Translations under genes and position numbers: made by a program
Assembly (NCBI GenBank): GCA_047619205.1
Contig: JBLHJR010000034.1
Span: 1 to 28,059 of the forward strand
Direction: 5' to 3'
Length of the DNA stretch: 28,059 nt
DNA from: Endobugula sp047619205
Lineage (GTDB): Bacteria > Pseudomonadota > Gammaproteobacteria > Pseudomonadales > Cellvibrionaceae
In this document: piece by piece, positions 5,071 to 13,894 of the stretch
How positions within the stretch are numbered: the first letter of the stretch is position 1
Layout: each line of letters begins with the position of its first letter
The notes under the pieces: generated by a model
Seen by the model: only the letters and a program-made list of their open reading frames with translations
Databases searched by the model: none
Told to the model about the DNA's origin: nothing

Positions 5071-7806
5071 TTACAGCTTGCCATGACATTGCTTATATTT
5101 TTTACCTGAGCCGCAAGGGCAAGGTTCATTACGGCCTACTTTTTTACCTGCGCGCACTATTGTATGATCATTGTTTTTCTGAAGATTGTGTGGCGACTCA
5201 CTCTCCGCGCCTAAAGCGGGAGACTCCGCGTGCAACATTTCCATTTCACGCTCCAGTTGCGCTCGTCTTTCTGCATCCATTGCCGCACGCTCTTCAGGAG
5301 AAACCGGCTCTACGCGAGCAATAATACGTACGGTTTCTTCTTTGATAGTTTGCAACATGGTTTGAAACAATTCAAACGATTCACGTTTGTATTCTTGCTT
5401 AGGATTTTTTTGTGCATACGCACGCAGACCAATACCTTGACGCAAATGATCCATGTTGAGCAAATGTTCTTTCCATTGCATATCCAACACTTGCAGCATC
5501 ACTTGTTTTTCAACTTCGATTAACGCTTCGCCTAATCGCTCACATTTTTCATCATAACTGGATTGGACTAGTGCAATCACTTTGTTAGTTAATGTTTCTT
5601 CATGCAAGTTTGAATCTTCATCTAACCATTTTTGTATCGGCGCTGGCAGATCAAATTCATTTTCAATATATTGCTGTAAGCCGTTTACATCCCACTGTTC
5701 TTCCATACTCTGCGGAGGAATAAAACCACTCACCATATCGCCGACTACATCGTAACGAATATTCGTAATCACATCGCGGATAGACTCGGACTCTAATATT
5801 TCATTACGCTGACTGTAAATCACTTGGCGCTGATCATTGGATACATCATCAAATTCCAATAACTGCTTACGCATATCAAAGTTACGCCCCTCTACTTTAC
5901 GTTGCGCCTTTTCGATAGCATTGCTGACCATGCGATGTTCAATCGCTTCACCTTTCTCCATGCCCAGTGCTTGCATAAAATTACGCACACGCTCAGAGGC
6001 AAAGATACGCATCAAGTTATCTTCCATCGACAGATAAAATCGCGACAAACCAGGATCACCTTGACGACCTGCACGTCCGCGCAACTGATTATCAATACGA
6101 CGGGACTCATGCCGCTCAGTGCCTAGTATGTGCAAACCTCCTGCCGCCATTACCGTATCGTGACGAACCTGCCAGTCGGCTTTGGCTGCATCAATTTTTT
6201 CTTTACTCGCGTCACCGAGTTCAGCAAGTTCTACTTCTAAATTACCACCCAATACAATATCAGTACCACGACCCGCCATATTTGTCGCGATGGTGACTGC
6301 GCCAGGTCGGCCCGCTTGAGCAACTATTTCGGCTTCTTTTTCATGAAATTTTGCATTCAATACATTATGTTTAAGATTGTCACGATCGAGGCGCTTAGAC
6401 AATTCCTCCGATGACTCTACCGATGCCGTACCCACAAGAATCGGCGCATTAATCTGTTGATACTTTTTAATATCGACTACGATCGCATCGTATTTTTCTT
6501 CGATGGTCAGATACACCAAGTCATTTAAATCTTGGCGTGTAACCTCCTGATTAGTGGGGATAACCACAACATCTAAGTTGTATGTCTGACGAAATTCAAA
6601 TGCTTCGGTATCCGCCGTTCCTGTCATACCCGATAATGTTGGATACAAGCGAAAATAATTCTGGAAGGTAGTTGAGGCTAAGGTTTGTGATTCATTCTGT
6701 ATAGACATGCCTTCTTTGGCTTCAATGGCTTGATGTAGCCCTTCCGATAAACGTCGCCCGGGCATGGTACGGCCAGTGTGCTCATCTATTAATAGAATTT
6801 CGCCATCTTGTACGATGTAATCAACATCACGCTGCAACATGGAATGCGCCCTCAGCGCTGAATGTACATGATGCAGTAAACTTAGATTAGTCGCCGCATA
6901 CAGACTTTCATCTTCATTAATCAAACCCGCAGTGGACAATAATTCTTCAATACGCTGGTGGCCTGACTCGGTCAACTCGACTTGTCGTTGTTTTTCATCG
7001 ATAGTGTAATCAATGCCTTCTTCTTCCGGTTTATCCTTATTCTCAACTTCATCGCCCACCACTTTACCTGTTAGCTTGGGGATGAGGGTGTTCATCTTAC
7101 GATAGAGTTCAGCGTTATTATCCACCTGACCCGAGATAATAAGTGGTGTTCTCGCCTCATCAATTAAAATAGAATCAACTTCATCAACTATCGCAAAATT
7201 TAATGAGCGCTGAACGCGCTCCTCTTTAGACAGAGACATATTGTCGCGCAAGTAATCAAAGCCAAACTCATTATTGGTGCCGTAAGTAATATCCGCCTGA
7301 TAGGCAAGCTGCTTTTCTGCAAAATCTTGCATCGCATACACCACACCTACAGTCATGCCTAAAAACTCATAAATAGGCGACATCCACTTGGCATCACGAT
7401 TCGCTAAATAATCATTCACGGTGATAACGTGTACGCTCCCGGTTAATGCATGAAGGTAAGCCGGCAAGGTACTGACTAAGGTTTTACCTTCACCCGTGCG
7501 CATTTCTGCAATCCGCCCTTCGTGCAGGGTCATTCCACCGATAAGCTGTACATCAAAATGACGCAACCCAAGCGCACGTTTAGAGGCTTCTCTCACCACA
7601 GCAAAAGCTTCAGCGATCAAGCTATCGAGAGTCGCTCCATCGGCTAAGCGCTGTTTAAATTCCGTCGTCTTAGCCTTTAACTGTTCATCAGTTAGGTCAA
7701 CCATTTCCGCCTCTAACTGGTTAACTTGGACTACTAACTTACCCATACGCTTTAATTCACGCTTATTTTTTGAACCGAAGACAGTGCGAAATACTTTATT
7801 AAACAT
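5071..7806 (-). CDS. secA: Preprotein translocase ATPase SecA
   Basis: SecA is the cytoplasmic and peripheral membrane motor that pushes unfolded preproteins through SecYEG using ATP. The 911 residues match the proteobacterial form. Walker A is MRTGEGKT (102-109), and the DEAD-like Walker B is VDEVDSILIDEARTP (208-221). The helicase motif MAGRGTDI and the arginine finger region QLRGRAGRQGD are also present. The C-terminus ends in the zinc/SecB-binding tail CPCGSGKKYKQCHG (896-909) with ligands Cys896, Cys898, Cys907 and His908. It has its own 167-nt upstream spacer. No SecM-like arrest peptide is encoded upstream, in contrast to Escherichia coli, so secretion-responsive control must work differently if it exists. 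Confidence 0.98.
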   Translation of the reverse strand: MFNKVFRTVFGSKNKRELKRMGKLVVQVNQLEAEMVDLTDEQLKAKTTEFKQRLADGATLDSLIAEAFAVVREASKRALGLRHFDVQLIGGMTLHEGRIAEMRTGEGKTLVSTLPAYLHALTGSVHVITVNDYLANRDAKWMSPIYEFLGMTVGVVYAMQDFAEKQLAYQADITYGTNNEFGFDYLRDNMSLSKEERVQRSLNFAIVDEVDSILIDEARTPLIISGQVDNNAELYRKMNTLIPKLTGKVVGDEVENKDKPEEEGIDYTIDEKQRQVELTESGHQRIEELLSTAGLINEDESLYAATNLSLLHHVHSALRAHSMLQRDVDYIVQDGEILLIDEHTGRTMPGRRLSEGLHQAIEAKEGMSIQNESQTLASTTFQNYFRLYPTLSGMTGTADTEAFEFRQTYNLDVVVIPTNQEVTRQDLNDLVYLTIEEKYDAIVVDIKKYQQINAPILVGTASVESSEELSKRLDRDNLKHNVLNAKFHEKEAEIVAQAGRPGAVTIATNMAGRGTDIVLGGNLEVELAELGDASKEKIDAAKADWQVRHDTVMAAGGLHILGTERHESRRIDNQLRGRAGRQGDPGLSRFYLSMEDNLMRIFASERVRNFMQALGMEKGEAIEHRMVSNAIEKAQRKVEGRNFDMRKQLLEFDDVSNDQRQVIYSQRNEILESESIRDVITNIRYDVVGDMVSGFIPPQSMEEQWDVNGLQQYIENEFDLPAPIQKWLDEDSNLHEETLTNKVIALVQSSYDEKCERLGEALIEVEKQVMLQVLDMQWKEHLLNMDHLRQGIGLRAYAQKNPKQEYKRESFELFQTMLQTIKEETVRIIARVEPVSPEERAAMDAERRAQLEREMEMLHAESPALGAESESPHNLQKNNDHTIVRAGKKVGRNEPCPCGSGKKYKQCHGKL

Positions 7807-7973
7807 AACTTACCTAAATGATGATGACCCTTTATTACGGGTGATTTTATGTGATGACAAACCCATTTTTTAACAACAAGATTGTCCAGTAACATCTAGT
7901 ATTGAAAAGTCGCCAGTAAACAATATGGCGTCAGCTTTCGCAAGATATTATTAAGGAAATAAGAGGGAGGGGC

Positions 7974-8906
7974 TTAGCGGTGTGTGCGATTAATATAAGA
8001 GGCTGGATCGACAGGACGACCGTATTTATACACTTCAAAATGTACATGGGGGCCAGTAGAACGGCCAGTGCTACCCATTAAGGCAATGACTTGACCTTTT
8101 TTGACTACGTCACCAGTTTTCACTAAATTCTGCTTGTTGTGCGCATAACGTGTTTGAAAACCGCTACCGTGATTGATTTTTATCATGCCTCCATAGCCAT
8201 TACGCTCGCCAGACTCAACGATAATACCTGAGGCGACCGCTATAATCTTAGAGCCTTGCTTGCCCGCAAAATCGACCCCGCTATGCCATGCTACTTTACC
8301 GTTAAACGGGTCGGTTCGACGACCGTAACGGGATGACATCCAGCCTTTGAGCACAGGCCTTCCCGCAACAAATATATCATCTTGAAGGCTGCGGTTAGTC
8401 ATTAATGATTCGAGCGTATCGAGCTGCTGCTCACGATCGCGGATTTGATCAGCCAATTGATTAATAATATCAATAAATTTAGGTGGGCGGTGAGCATCGC
8501 CGATAGCATCTGTTTCAGGACCGCCTATAGCTGGCACTTGATCAAAATTAAACTCGCCGTCATCTAAATTTGCCATGCTGGTTAAACGCTCACCCAACGC
8601 ATCTAACCTAACTAAACGCCCCTGTAATGCTGCCATGCGAAGAGTAATTGCGGATATTTGCTCTTCGGAGTCTTCTTTGACCCTGACTACATCTTGCTGC
8701 TGACTTTTCAGCATTTCTGCCCATGCCTTGCTAGCATCTTTAGTTAATACACCATCAGCACCTGACTCATTAGCGCTATAGCCTAAATATAAGCCTGTAC
8801 CCAAAGGTAAACCGAGAAAACAAATCGATAATAGTGCACGCGTCCAACCCGCCAGCGTGAACTGTCGAGTATTACCGTGATGATTACTGACAAATATTAT
8901 TTTCAC
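7974..8906 (-). CDS. M23 (LytM-type) metallopeptidase, membrane anchored
   Basis: This 310-residue putative peptidoglycan endopeptidase resembles the gene found in this slot in Pseudomonas. An N-terminal hydrophobic anchor (about 23-44) is followed by a coiled-coil-prone stretch (about 60-110 and 145-172) and a C-terminal LytM domain (about 190-300). Zinc ligands and catalytic residues are intact: HSGVD (His208, Asp212), His256 in RYAH, and HVH (His287, His289). It should therefore be an active periplasmic hydrolase rather than a degenerate EnvC/NlpD-type activator. The chosen start is GTG at 8906 (MKIIFVSNHHG); no good ribosome binding site is seen. Substrate specificity cannot be told from sequence. 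It lies between lpxC and secA with spacers on both sides. Confidence 0.92.
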   Translation of the reverse strand: MKIIFVSNHHGNTRQFTLAGWTRALLSICFLGLPLGTGLYLGYSANESGADGVLTKDASKAWAEMLKSQQQDVVRVKEDSEEQISAITLRMAALQGRLVRLDALGERLTSMANLDDGEFNFDQVPAIGGPETDAIGDAHRPPKFIDIINQLADQIRDREQQLDTLESLMTNRSLQDDIFVAGRPVLKGWMSSRYGRRTDPFNGKVAWHSGVDFAGKQGSKIIAVASGIIVESGERNGYGGMIKINHGSGFQTRYAHNKQNLVKTGDVVKKGQVIALMGSTGRSTGPHVHFEVYKYGRPVDPASYINRTHR

Positions 8907-9203
8907 AACAATTATTACGCTACGCAGTTAATTGATATAGGGTTTATTTAATAATAGGCCACTTTTACAGAATATGCCCAATCCTACTTGTGCTATGCGC
9001 TTTACCTACAACATATATTATAGCTAAAGATAGTCCGCCTATTTCAGTTAACGGCCAAACGCCTGCCAGCTTTAACTTTAACCTAAGCATAAAAGCAAGC
9101 GGCCAATATATCTCAGTTAGCGATTAAATAGAAGAGTTTACCCCTGATTCAAAGGTATAAACAACTGATTAATCAGCAAGATAGTGAACACATTTGGCGG
9201 GAA
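8907..9203. other. Non-coding spacer between lpxC and the M23 peptidase gene
   Basis: In many relatives this slot holds a DUF721/DciA-like gene. Here I find no such protein on either strand. The minus strand has a 41-codon frame (9090-8965) without a ribosome binding site. The plus strand has a stop-free frame of about 63 codons, ending at a TAA near 9127, that has no ATG. Neither is convincing. The stretch probably carries the promoter of the peptidase gene. Confidence 0.5.
9017..9022 (-). promoter_or_regulatory. Candidate -10 element for the M23 peptidase gene
   Basis: A perfect TATAAT is present on the minus strand about 110 nt before the GTG start. The -35 position 17 nt upstream is poor, so this is only a candidate. 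Confidence 0.3.
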
Positions 9204-10115
9204 TTAAACCGCTAAAATAGGCTTCGCATATGAAATGGGGGCTTTTTCTTCACCTTCAAAGGTGACCACCTCCCATGCATCTGGTTGAGAAATAAGCTGC
9301 CTAAGGGATTTATTATTTAAAGCATGTCCCGATTTATGAGCACAAAACTCGCCAATTAGGCTATTCCCAAGCAAATAAAGGTCGCCAATGGCATCTAGCA
9401 CCTTATGTTTGACAAATTCATCTTCATAGCGCAAACCATCTTCATTAAGCACGCGAAAATCATCGACGACAATGGCATTATCCATGCTACCGCCTTTAGC
9501 TAGCCCTTTAGAACGTAGATACTCAATTTCATGCATAAAGCCAAAGGTACGCGCGCGACTGACCTCCTTAACAAAAGAAGTGCTGGAAAAATCAACCGAG
9601 GCTTTTAGTGCGCGATCATGAAAGGCGGGATGGTCAAAATCAATACTAAAACTGACCTTAAAGCCGTCAAAGGGCAAAAAACAGGCGGTTTTATCGCCAT
9701 CACTGACTGCGACTTTTTTCTTAATCCGAATGAATTTTTTTGCTGCAGACTGCTCTTGTATACCCGCTGACTGAATAAGAAAAACGAAAGGGCCTGCACT
9801 ACCATCCATAATAGGGACTTCAGCAGCACTTAGCTCAACAACCGCATTATCAATACCCATTCCAGCCATTGCTGATAACAGATGTTCTACGGTAGAGACT
9901 TTCACATCACCACTCACTAAAGAAGTAGAGAGTGTGGTGTCACCGACATTTTCGGCTTTTGCTGGGATATCAACAGCAGGGTCAAGGTCAACACGGCGAA
10001 AGACAATACCGTGATCTTCAGGGGCTGGTTTTAAACGTAAATAGACCTTGTCCCCTGTGTGTAAACCAACACCTGTTGCTTGAATTTCATTTTTAAGTGT
10101 GCGCTGACGTATCAT
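9204..10115 (-). CDS. lpxC: UDP-3-O-acyl-N-acetylglucosamine deacetylase
   Basis: LpxC is the zinc-dependent cytoplasmic enzyme of the first committed step of lipid A synthesis. It removes acetate from UDP-3-O-acyl-GlcNAc. The 303 residues match the family length. Zinc ligands are His78 (STVEHLLSA), His237 and Asp241 (FVKHKVLDAIGDL). The general acid histidine is His264 (KSGHALNN). The N-terminus MIRQRTLKN is canonical, and the ATG at 10115 is clear. It stands alone, 356 nt downstream of ftsZ, with a candidate promoter in the spacer. It indicates a Gram-negative outer membrane with lipopolysaccharide. Confidence 0.98.
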   Translation of the reverse strand: MIRQRTLKNEIQATGVGLHTGDKVYLRLKPAPEDHGIVFRRVDLDPAVDIPAKAENVGDTTLSTSLVSGDVKVSTVEHLLSAMAGMGIDNAVVELSAAEVPIMDGSAGPFVFLIQSAGIQEQSAAKKFIRIKKKVAVSDGDKTACFLPFDGFKVSFSIDFDHPAFHDRALKASVDFSSTSFVKEVSRARTFGFMHEIEYLRSKGLAKGGSMDNAIVVDDFRVLNEDGLRYEDEFVKHKVLDAIGDLYLLGNSLIGEFCAHKSGHALNNKSLRQLISQPDAWEVVTFEGEEKAPISYAKPILAV

Positions 10116-10234
10116 TAGGTAAAGACTTCCTCAACAGATAAACAATTTAGAAAAGAGAGAAGCTTTTTCTAATTGACAGAATATGGGTAAAGAGTAGTCA
10201 AATGGTAGCTTATACTATCTGACATAAAGCTGTA

Positions 10235-10243
10235 ATTATAACA
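10235..10243 (-). promoter_or_regulatory. Extended -10 promoter element, probably for lpxC
   Basis: The minus strand reads TGTTATAAT, a perfect extended -10 (TGnTATAAT) about 120 nt before the lpxC ATG. The -35 position is weak (TAGTGG), which extended -10 promoters tolerate. It is the best promoter candidate in this spacer. Confidence 0.5.
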
Positions 10244-10343
10244 GGCTTGCATCTATACCACTATCGCATAAATTTTTATTAGTACTTCTGGTGCCTCAGA
10301 AACTAATGCTCCCGAAACACCTCAAAACCCGCAAAAGCAACAT

Positions 10344-10390
10344 CAGCATGCCTTAAAAGGGGGGAGGAAGGCATGCTGACATCTTTTTTG
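10344..10390. terminator. 11-bp perfect hairpin in the ftsZ-lpxC spacer
   Basis: CAGCATGCCTT (10344-10354) pairs with AAGGCATGCTG (10368-10378) around a 13-nt G-rich loop. On the plus strand it is followed by ATCTTTTTTG, a good terminator tail. On the minus strand, the direction of ftsZ, it is followed by ATGTTGCTTTTG, a weaker one. It may end ftsZ transcription or act in both directions. Confidence 0.5.
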
Positions 10391-10471
10391 CTCCAACAGT
10401 TGACCTATAGAAACATGATTAGTTCCATTGCTTAGCAAAAATTATTTATTTTAAAAAATCAAACAACGGGG

Positions 10472-11629
10472 CTAATCGGCTTGATTCCTTAAAAAAGCAG
10501 GAATATCCAAGTATTCAAAGTCTTTATCCGATACAGGATGCGTCTTTTCGGCTTGTTTTGTCGCCGTATTGCGCATAACGGTTGGTTTGTCCAGCTCTCT
10601 GTAATCAGACGATAGGGGCTTGCGCGTGTTACTCACTACCACGCGGGCTTCAGGCGCCTTCTTCTTAACTTCCGTGCCTTGCAAACCCGTTGCCACAACA
10701 GTGACGCGCAATTCATCCGTTAATTCAGGATCAATAACCGTACCCACCACAACCGTTGCATCAGCAGAAGCAAATTCTTCAATAATTTCACCCACTTCAT
10801 TGAAATCACCCAAAGACAAGTCTAAACCCGCAGAAATATTCACCAAAATACCTCTAGCACCCTGCAAGTTAACACCTTCCAATAGAGGACTACGAATAGC
10901 AGCTTCAGCCGCTTCACGGGCACGGTTTTCACCAGAAGCAAAGCCACTTCCCATCATTGCCATTCCCATTTCTGACATGACGGTACGTACATCCGCAAAA
11001 TCCACATTAATCATGCCTGGACGCATAATCAAATCAGCAATACCCTGAACAGCTCCTAGCAAGACGTCATTCGCTGCCTTAAATGCTTCAATTAAACTGG
11101 CATTAGCACCCAGTACAGCTAATAAACGCTCATTAGGAATCGTAATTAATGAATCTACATGTTGCTGTAATTCAAAAATTCCTTCATCAGCAATTTGCAT
11201 GCGTTTCCGGCCCTCAAAAGGGAAAGGCTTAGTCACTACCGCTACGGTTAAAATACCAAGATCTTTAGCAACCTCAGCAACCACTGGCGCAGCGCCAGTG
11301 CCGGTACCACCCCCCATTCCTGCAGTGATGAAAACCATATCAGCACCTTCAAGAACTTCAGCAATACGGTCTCGATCTTCAAGTGCAGATTGACGCCCTA
11401 CTTCAGGGTTAGCGCCTGCACCTAGCCCCTTGGTCATGCCACCACCTAACTGTAATGCTGTGCGTGCATCAATATCTCGCAACGCCTGAGCATCGGTATT
11501 GGCACATACAAATTCAACACCTTCAACATTGGAGTCCATCATATGACGGACTGCATTACCGCCACCACCACCCACACCAACCACTTTAATCACCGCATTT
11601 TGCGGCATATTATCCACGAGCTCAAACAT
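10472..11629 (-). CDS. ftsZ: Cell division tubulin FtsZ
   Basis: FtsZ is the GTP-binding tubulin homologue that polymerises at midcell into the Z ring. The protein is 385 residues from the ATG at 11629, which has GGGGGA six bases upstream and gives the canonical MFELVDNMPQNAVIKV. The frame could be extended 12 codons to a TTG at 11665, but that is unlikely. The nucleotide loop GVGGGGGNAV lies near 18-27, the tubulin signature GGGTGTG at 106-112, and the T7 catalytic loop NVDFADV at 207-213 (Asp209, Asp212). A flexible linker leads to the C-terminal peptide DIPAFLRNQAD, which binds FtsA and ZipA. It is separated from ftsA by a 146-nt spacer with a long inverted repeat. Confidence 0.98.
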   Translation of the reverse strand: MFELVDNMPQNAVIKVVGVGGGGGNAVRHMMDSNVEGVEFVCANTDAQALRDIDARTALQLGGGMTKGLGAGANPEVGRQSALEDRDRIAEVLEGADMVFITAGMGGGTGTGAAPVVAEVAKDLGILTVAVVTKPFPFEGRKRMQIADEGIFELQQHVDSLITIPNERLLAVLGANASLIEAFKAANDVLLGAVQGIADLIMRPGMINVDFADVRTVMSEMGMAMMGSGFASGENRAREAAEAAIRSPLLEGVNLQGARGILVNISAGLDLSLGDFNEVGEIIEEFASADATVVVGTVIDPELTDELRVTVVATGLQGTEVKKKAPEARVVVSNTRKPLSSDYRELDKPTVMRNTATKQAEKTHPVSDKDFEYLDIPAFLRNQAD

Positions 11630-11699
11630 AACATTTCCCCCACTTTGTGTAAAAATCGTATTCAAAATCTATAAAAAACAATATGGACTATTAAACCTT

Positions 11700-11771
11700 G
11701 AAACGGCAGTTGAATCACCAAAGTCTGCACAAGTTATTGATGCACAGCTTTTTCGCGCTAACTGCCGTTTC
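11700..11771. repeat. Perfect 12-bp inverted repeat in the ftsA-ftsZ spacer
   Basis: GAAACGGCAGTT (11700-11711) is the exact reverse complement of AACTGCCGTTTC (11760-11771), 48 nt apart. In the ftsA-ftsZ mRNA the arms would fold into a long-range stem that begins 4 nt after the ftsA stop. It may be an RNA structure, processing site or protein site affecting ftsZ expression. Confidence 0.7.
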
Positions 11772-11775
11772 TTGG

Positions 11776-13005
11776 TTAAAGCCCACCCTGAAACCAACGC
11801 TTAATTTTTTGTAAAAGATCAACTTTTGTTTCTCGATGAACTGTCCGTCCTTCTTCGTGTTGTTTTTTCGCATAATGCAACAACCCCACTCCGGTAGAAT
11901 AAATTGGGTTGTTAACGATATCGGCCAGACCACTAACATTTTGCGGTGACCCCAAGCGTACGGGCATGTGAAATATTTCTTCCGCTAGCTCAACGACGCC
12001 CTCCATCTTTGCTGTACCACCGGTCAAAACAACACCTGCCGCAACAAGATCTTCGTAACCACTACGACGCAGTTCTGCTTGTACTAGCGTAAACAATTCA
12101 TCGTAACGTGGCTCAACGACTTCGGCTAAAGATTGTCGAGACAGTCCTCGTGCAGGGCGATCACCCACACTTGGTACTTGAATAGTTTCATCTACTCCCG
12201 TTAATTTTGCTAACGCACAGGCATATTTAATTTTTATATCTTCCGCGTGTAATGTTGGTGTGCGTAATGCCATCGCAATATCATTAGTGACCTGATCGCC
12301 AGCAATAGGGATGACACCGGTGTGCCTAATTGCACCGTCAATAAATATCGCAATATCAGTAGTACCACCACCGATATCTACCATGCAAACACCTAGCTCT
12401 TTTTCATCTTCTGTTAATACCGAGTAACTAGAGGCCAACTGCTCTAAAATAATATCTTCTACATCAAGGCCACAGCGTCTAATACATTTTTCAATATTTT
12501 GTGCGGCATTCACGGCACAAGTAATTAAATGTACCTTCGCCTCGAGACGAACGCCGGACATACCTAATGGCTCTTTCACTCCTTCCTGGCTATCAATCAA
12601 ATATTCTTGTGGCAGTATATGTAAAATTTGCTGATCCGCAGGAATGGCAACCGCTTGTGCTGCGTCAATAACACGATCGACATCCTGACTGAACACCTCC
12701 CGATCTTTAATCGCTACAATACCATGAGAATTTAAACTACTAATATGACTACCCGCAATACCTGCATACACTGAATGTATTTCACAACCTGCCATCAATT
12801 CCGCCTCTTCTATGGCACGCTGAATAGATTGCACTGTTGATTCAATATTCACTACCACACCTTTTTTCAACCCCGTTGAACGGTGCGAACCAATACCTAT
12901 TATTTCTAATTGACCATTAGGATTTAACTCTCCAACAATAGCGACAACTTTGGAAGTACCGATATCCAAACCGACAATTAAATTATTCTCTCTTTGCTGT
13001 GCCAT
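11776..13005 (-). CDS. ftsA: Cell division protein FtsA
   Basis: FtsA is an actin-like ATPase that tethers FtsZ filaments to the inner membrane and signals to later division proteins. It has 409 residues from ATG 13005. AGGGG lies seven bases upstream of this ATG, and an in-frame GTG lies directly before it. The actin-fold phosphate loop GLDIGTSK is near 12-19 and the second loop VDIGGGTTD near 209-217. The C-terminus ends in the amphipathic membrane-targeting helix KIKRWFQGGL. Only three bases separate this start from the ftsQ stop, so translation is probably coupled. Confidence 0.97.
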   Translation of the reverse strand: MAQQRENNLIVGLDIGTSKVVAIVGELNPNGQLEIIGIGSHRSTGLKKGVVVNIESTVQSIQRAIEEAELMAGCEIHSVYAGIAGSHISSLNSHGIVAIKDREVFSQDVDRVIDAAQAVAIPADQQILHILPQEYLIDSQEGVKEPLGMSGVRLEAKVHLITCAVNAAQNIEKCIRRCGLDVEDIILEQLASSYSVLTEDEKELGVCMVDIGGGTTDIAIFIDGAIRHTGVIPIAGDQVTNDIAMALRTPTLHAEDIKIKYACALAKLTGVDETIQVPSVGDRPARGLSRQSLAEVVEPRYDELFTLVQAELRRSGYEDLVAAGVVLTGGTAKMEGVVELAEEIFHMPVRLGSPQNVSGLADIVNNPIYSTGVGLLHYAKKQHEEGRTVHRETKVDLLQKIKRWFQGGL

Positions 13006-13008
13006 CAC

Positions 13009-13872
13009 TTAACCCCTCGCATACATTGCATCTTGCATATGACGTAACTTCACCTTTGAAGATATTTTTTTACTCACAACGGCACTATCTAGCGCTTCTT
13101 GTCGCGTATTACTTGACCCCCACTGAATAGAGAGTCCATTTGGATAACGAATATCAACCAACTTAACATCCTCTAATACACTTAATAAACGTAGATCCAG
13201 CAAATGCGTTAAGCGCTGTATCTTTTTAAAAACTTCACCTCTACCCAAGATTACTTGCCAGCCATTATTCAAACTCAGCTGCCACATGCCTCGTCGATCT
13301 TTTGTTAATGAAGTAATTGACAGCTCATAGGTCTGAAACACATTAGCCAATACCGAATACTGACGCATAATCATCTGCGCTTCATCTCGCTCACCCGATA
13401 ATTTGGACAAATGCATTAGCCCTGAATGGTCTTTTGTTAATATTAATTCACCTCGAACATTAACAAAGCCTGCATCACCCCAACGAGCAATAGGTACATG
13501 CTCAGTTATATTAACCAACAAACGATCTGGCCACTGCCTAACTAAATTAACACTATCAATCCAAGGCATTATTTTTAGATTAGCTCTTATACGGTTTATG
13601 TTTTCACCCACAAAACTACCGCCGATCATGTCTTGTACTAAAACCTCTATACGCTCTCTCTCAACATATTTAAAATCACCCTGAACAACGACTGCTACGA
13701 TAGGACGACCTAACAACTGCTGGGTCACTCTGACGCCGTAAAAACCTATTACCCCAATCACACTTACCGCTACACTAGTCACAATTAATAGACGAATATA
13801 TATAAAAACCTTGTTTAAACGCAAATAGAGCCTAGGTTCTTTTGGCTTAGCTATTCGCTTGTTTACTCTCAT
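13009..13872 (-). CDS. ftsQ: Cell division protein FtsQ
   Basis: FtsQ is the bitopic inner-membrane divisome protein that bridges early proteins to FtsB/FtsL and the septal synthase. It has 287 residues: a basic cytoplasmic tail (1-22), one transmembrane segment (about 23-46), a POTRA domain (about 57-125, with QGDFKYVERERIE and the W-P-D-R-L turn) and the beta-rich FtsQ domain to about 250. It starts at ATG 13872, 22 nt after the ddlB stop, and runs almost directly into ftsA. Confidence 0.95.
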   Translation of the reverse strand: MRVNKRIAKPKEPRLYLRLNKVFIYIRLLIVTSVAVSVIGVIGFYGVRVTQQLLGRPIVAVVVQGDFKYVERERIEVLVQDMIGGSFVGENINRIRANLKIMPWIDSVNLVRQWPDRLLVNITEHVPIARWGDAGFVNVRGELILTKDHSGLMHLSKLSGERDEAQMIMRQYSVLANVFQTYELSITSLTKDRRGMWQLSLNNGWQVILGRGEVFKKIQRLTHLLDLRLLSVLEDVKLVDIRYPNGLSIQWGSSNTRQEALDSAVVSKKISSKVKLRHMQDAMYARG

Positions 13873-13894
13873 CAGTTATTATCCAAGCATGCCT

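Larger units (their letters stand above)
10116..10471. other. Spacer between ftsZ and lpxC
   Basis: No gene is seen in these 356 nt. They hold a strong hairpin (10344-10378), an extended -10 promoter element (10235-10243) and AT-rich leader DNA before lpxC. The layout suggests that ftsZ transcripts end or are processed here and that lpxC has its own promoter. Confidence 0.6.

Noticed and set aside
7807..7973. SecM-like arrest peptide or riboswitch upstream of secA
   Set aside because: No arrest motif frame is visible and only a 4-5 bp ACCC/GGGT stem is present.
8965..9090. 41-codon minus-strand frame in the lpxC-peptidase spacer
   Set aside because: No ribosome binding site, no recognisable similarity, and it overlaps the likely promoter of the peptidase gene.
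8937..9127. Stop-free plus-strand frame (about 63 codons) with a serine/asparagine-rich end
   Set aside because: No ATG and only an internal GTG; it does not look like DciA or any family I know, so it is treated as chance.
10472..11665. Longer ftsZ starting at TTG 11665
   Set aside because: The 12 extra residues are not FtsZ-like, while the ATG at 11629 has an excellent ribosome binding site and the canonical N-terminus.
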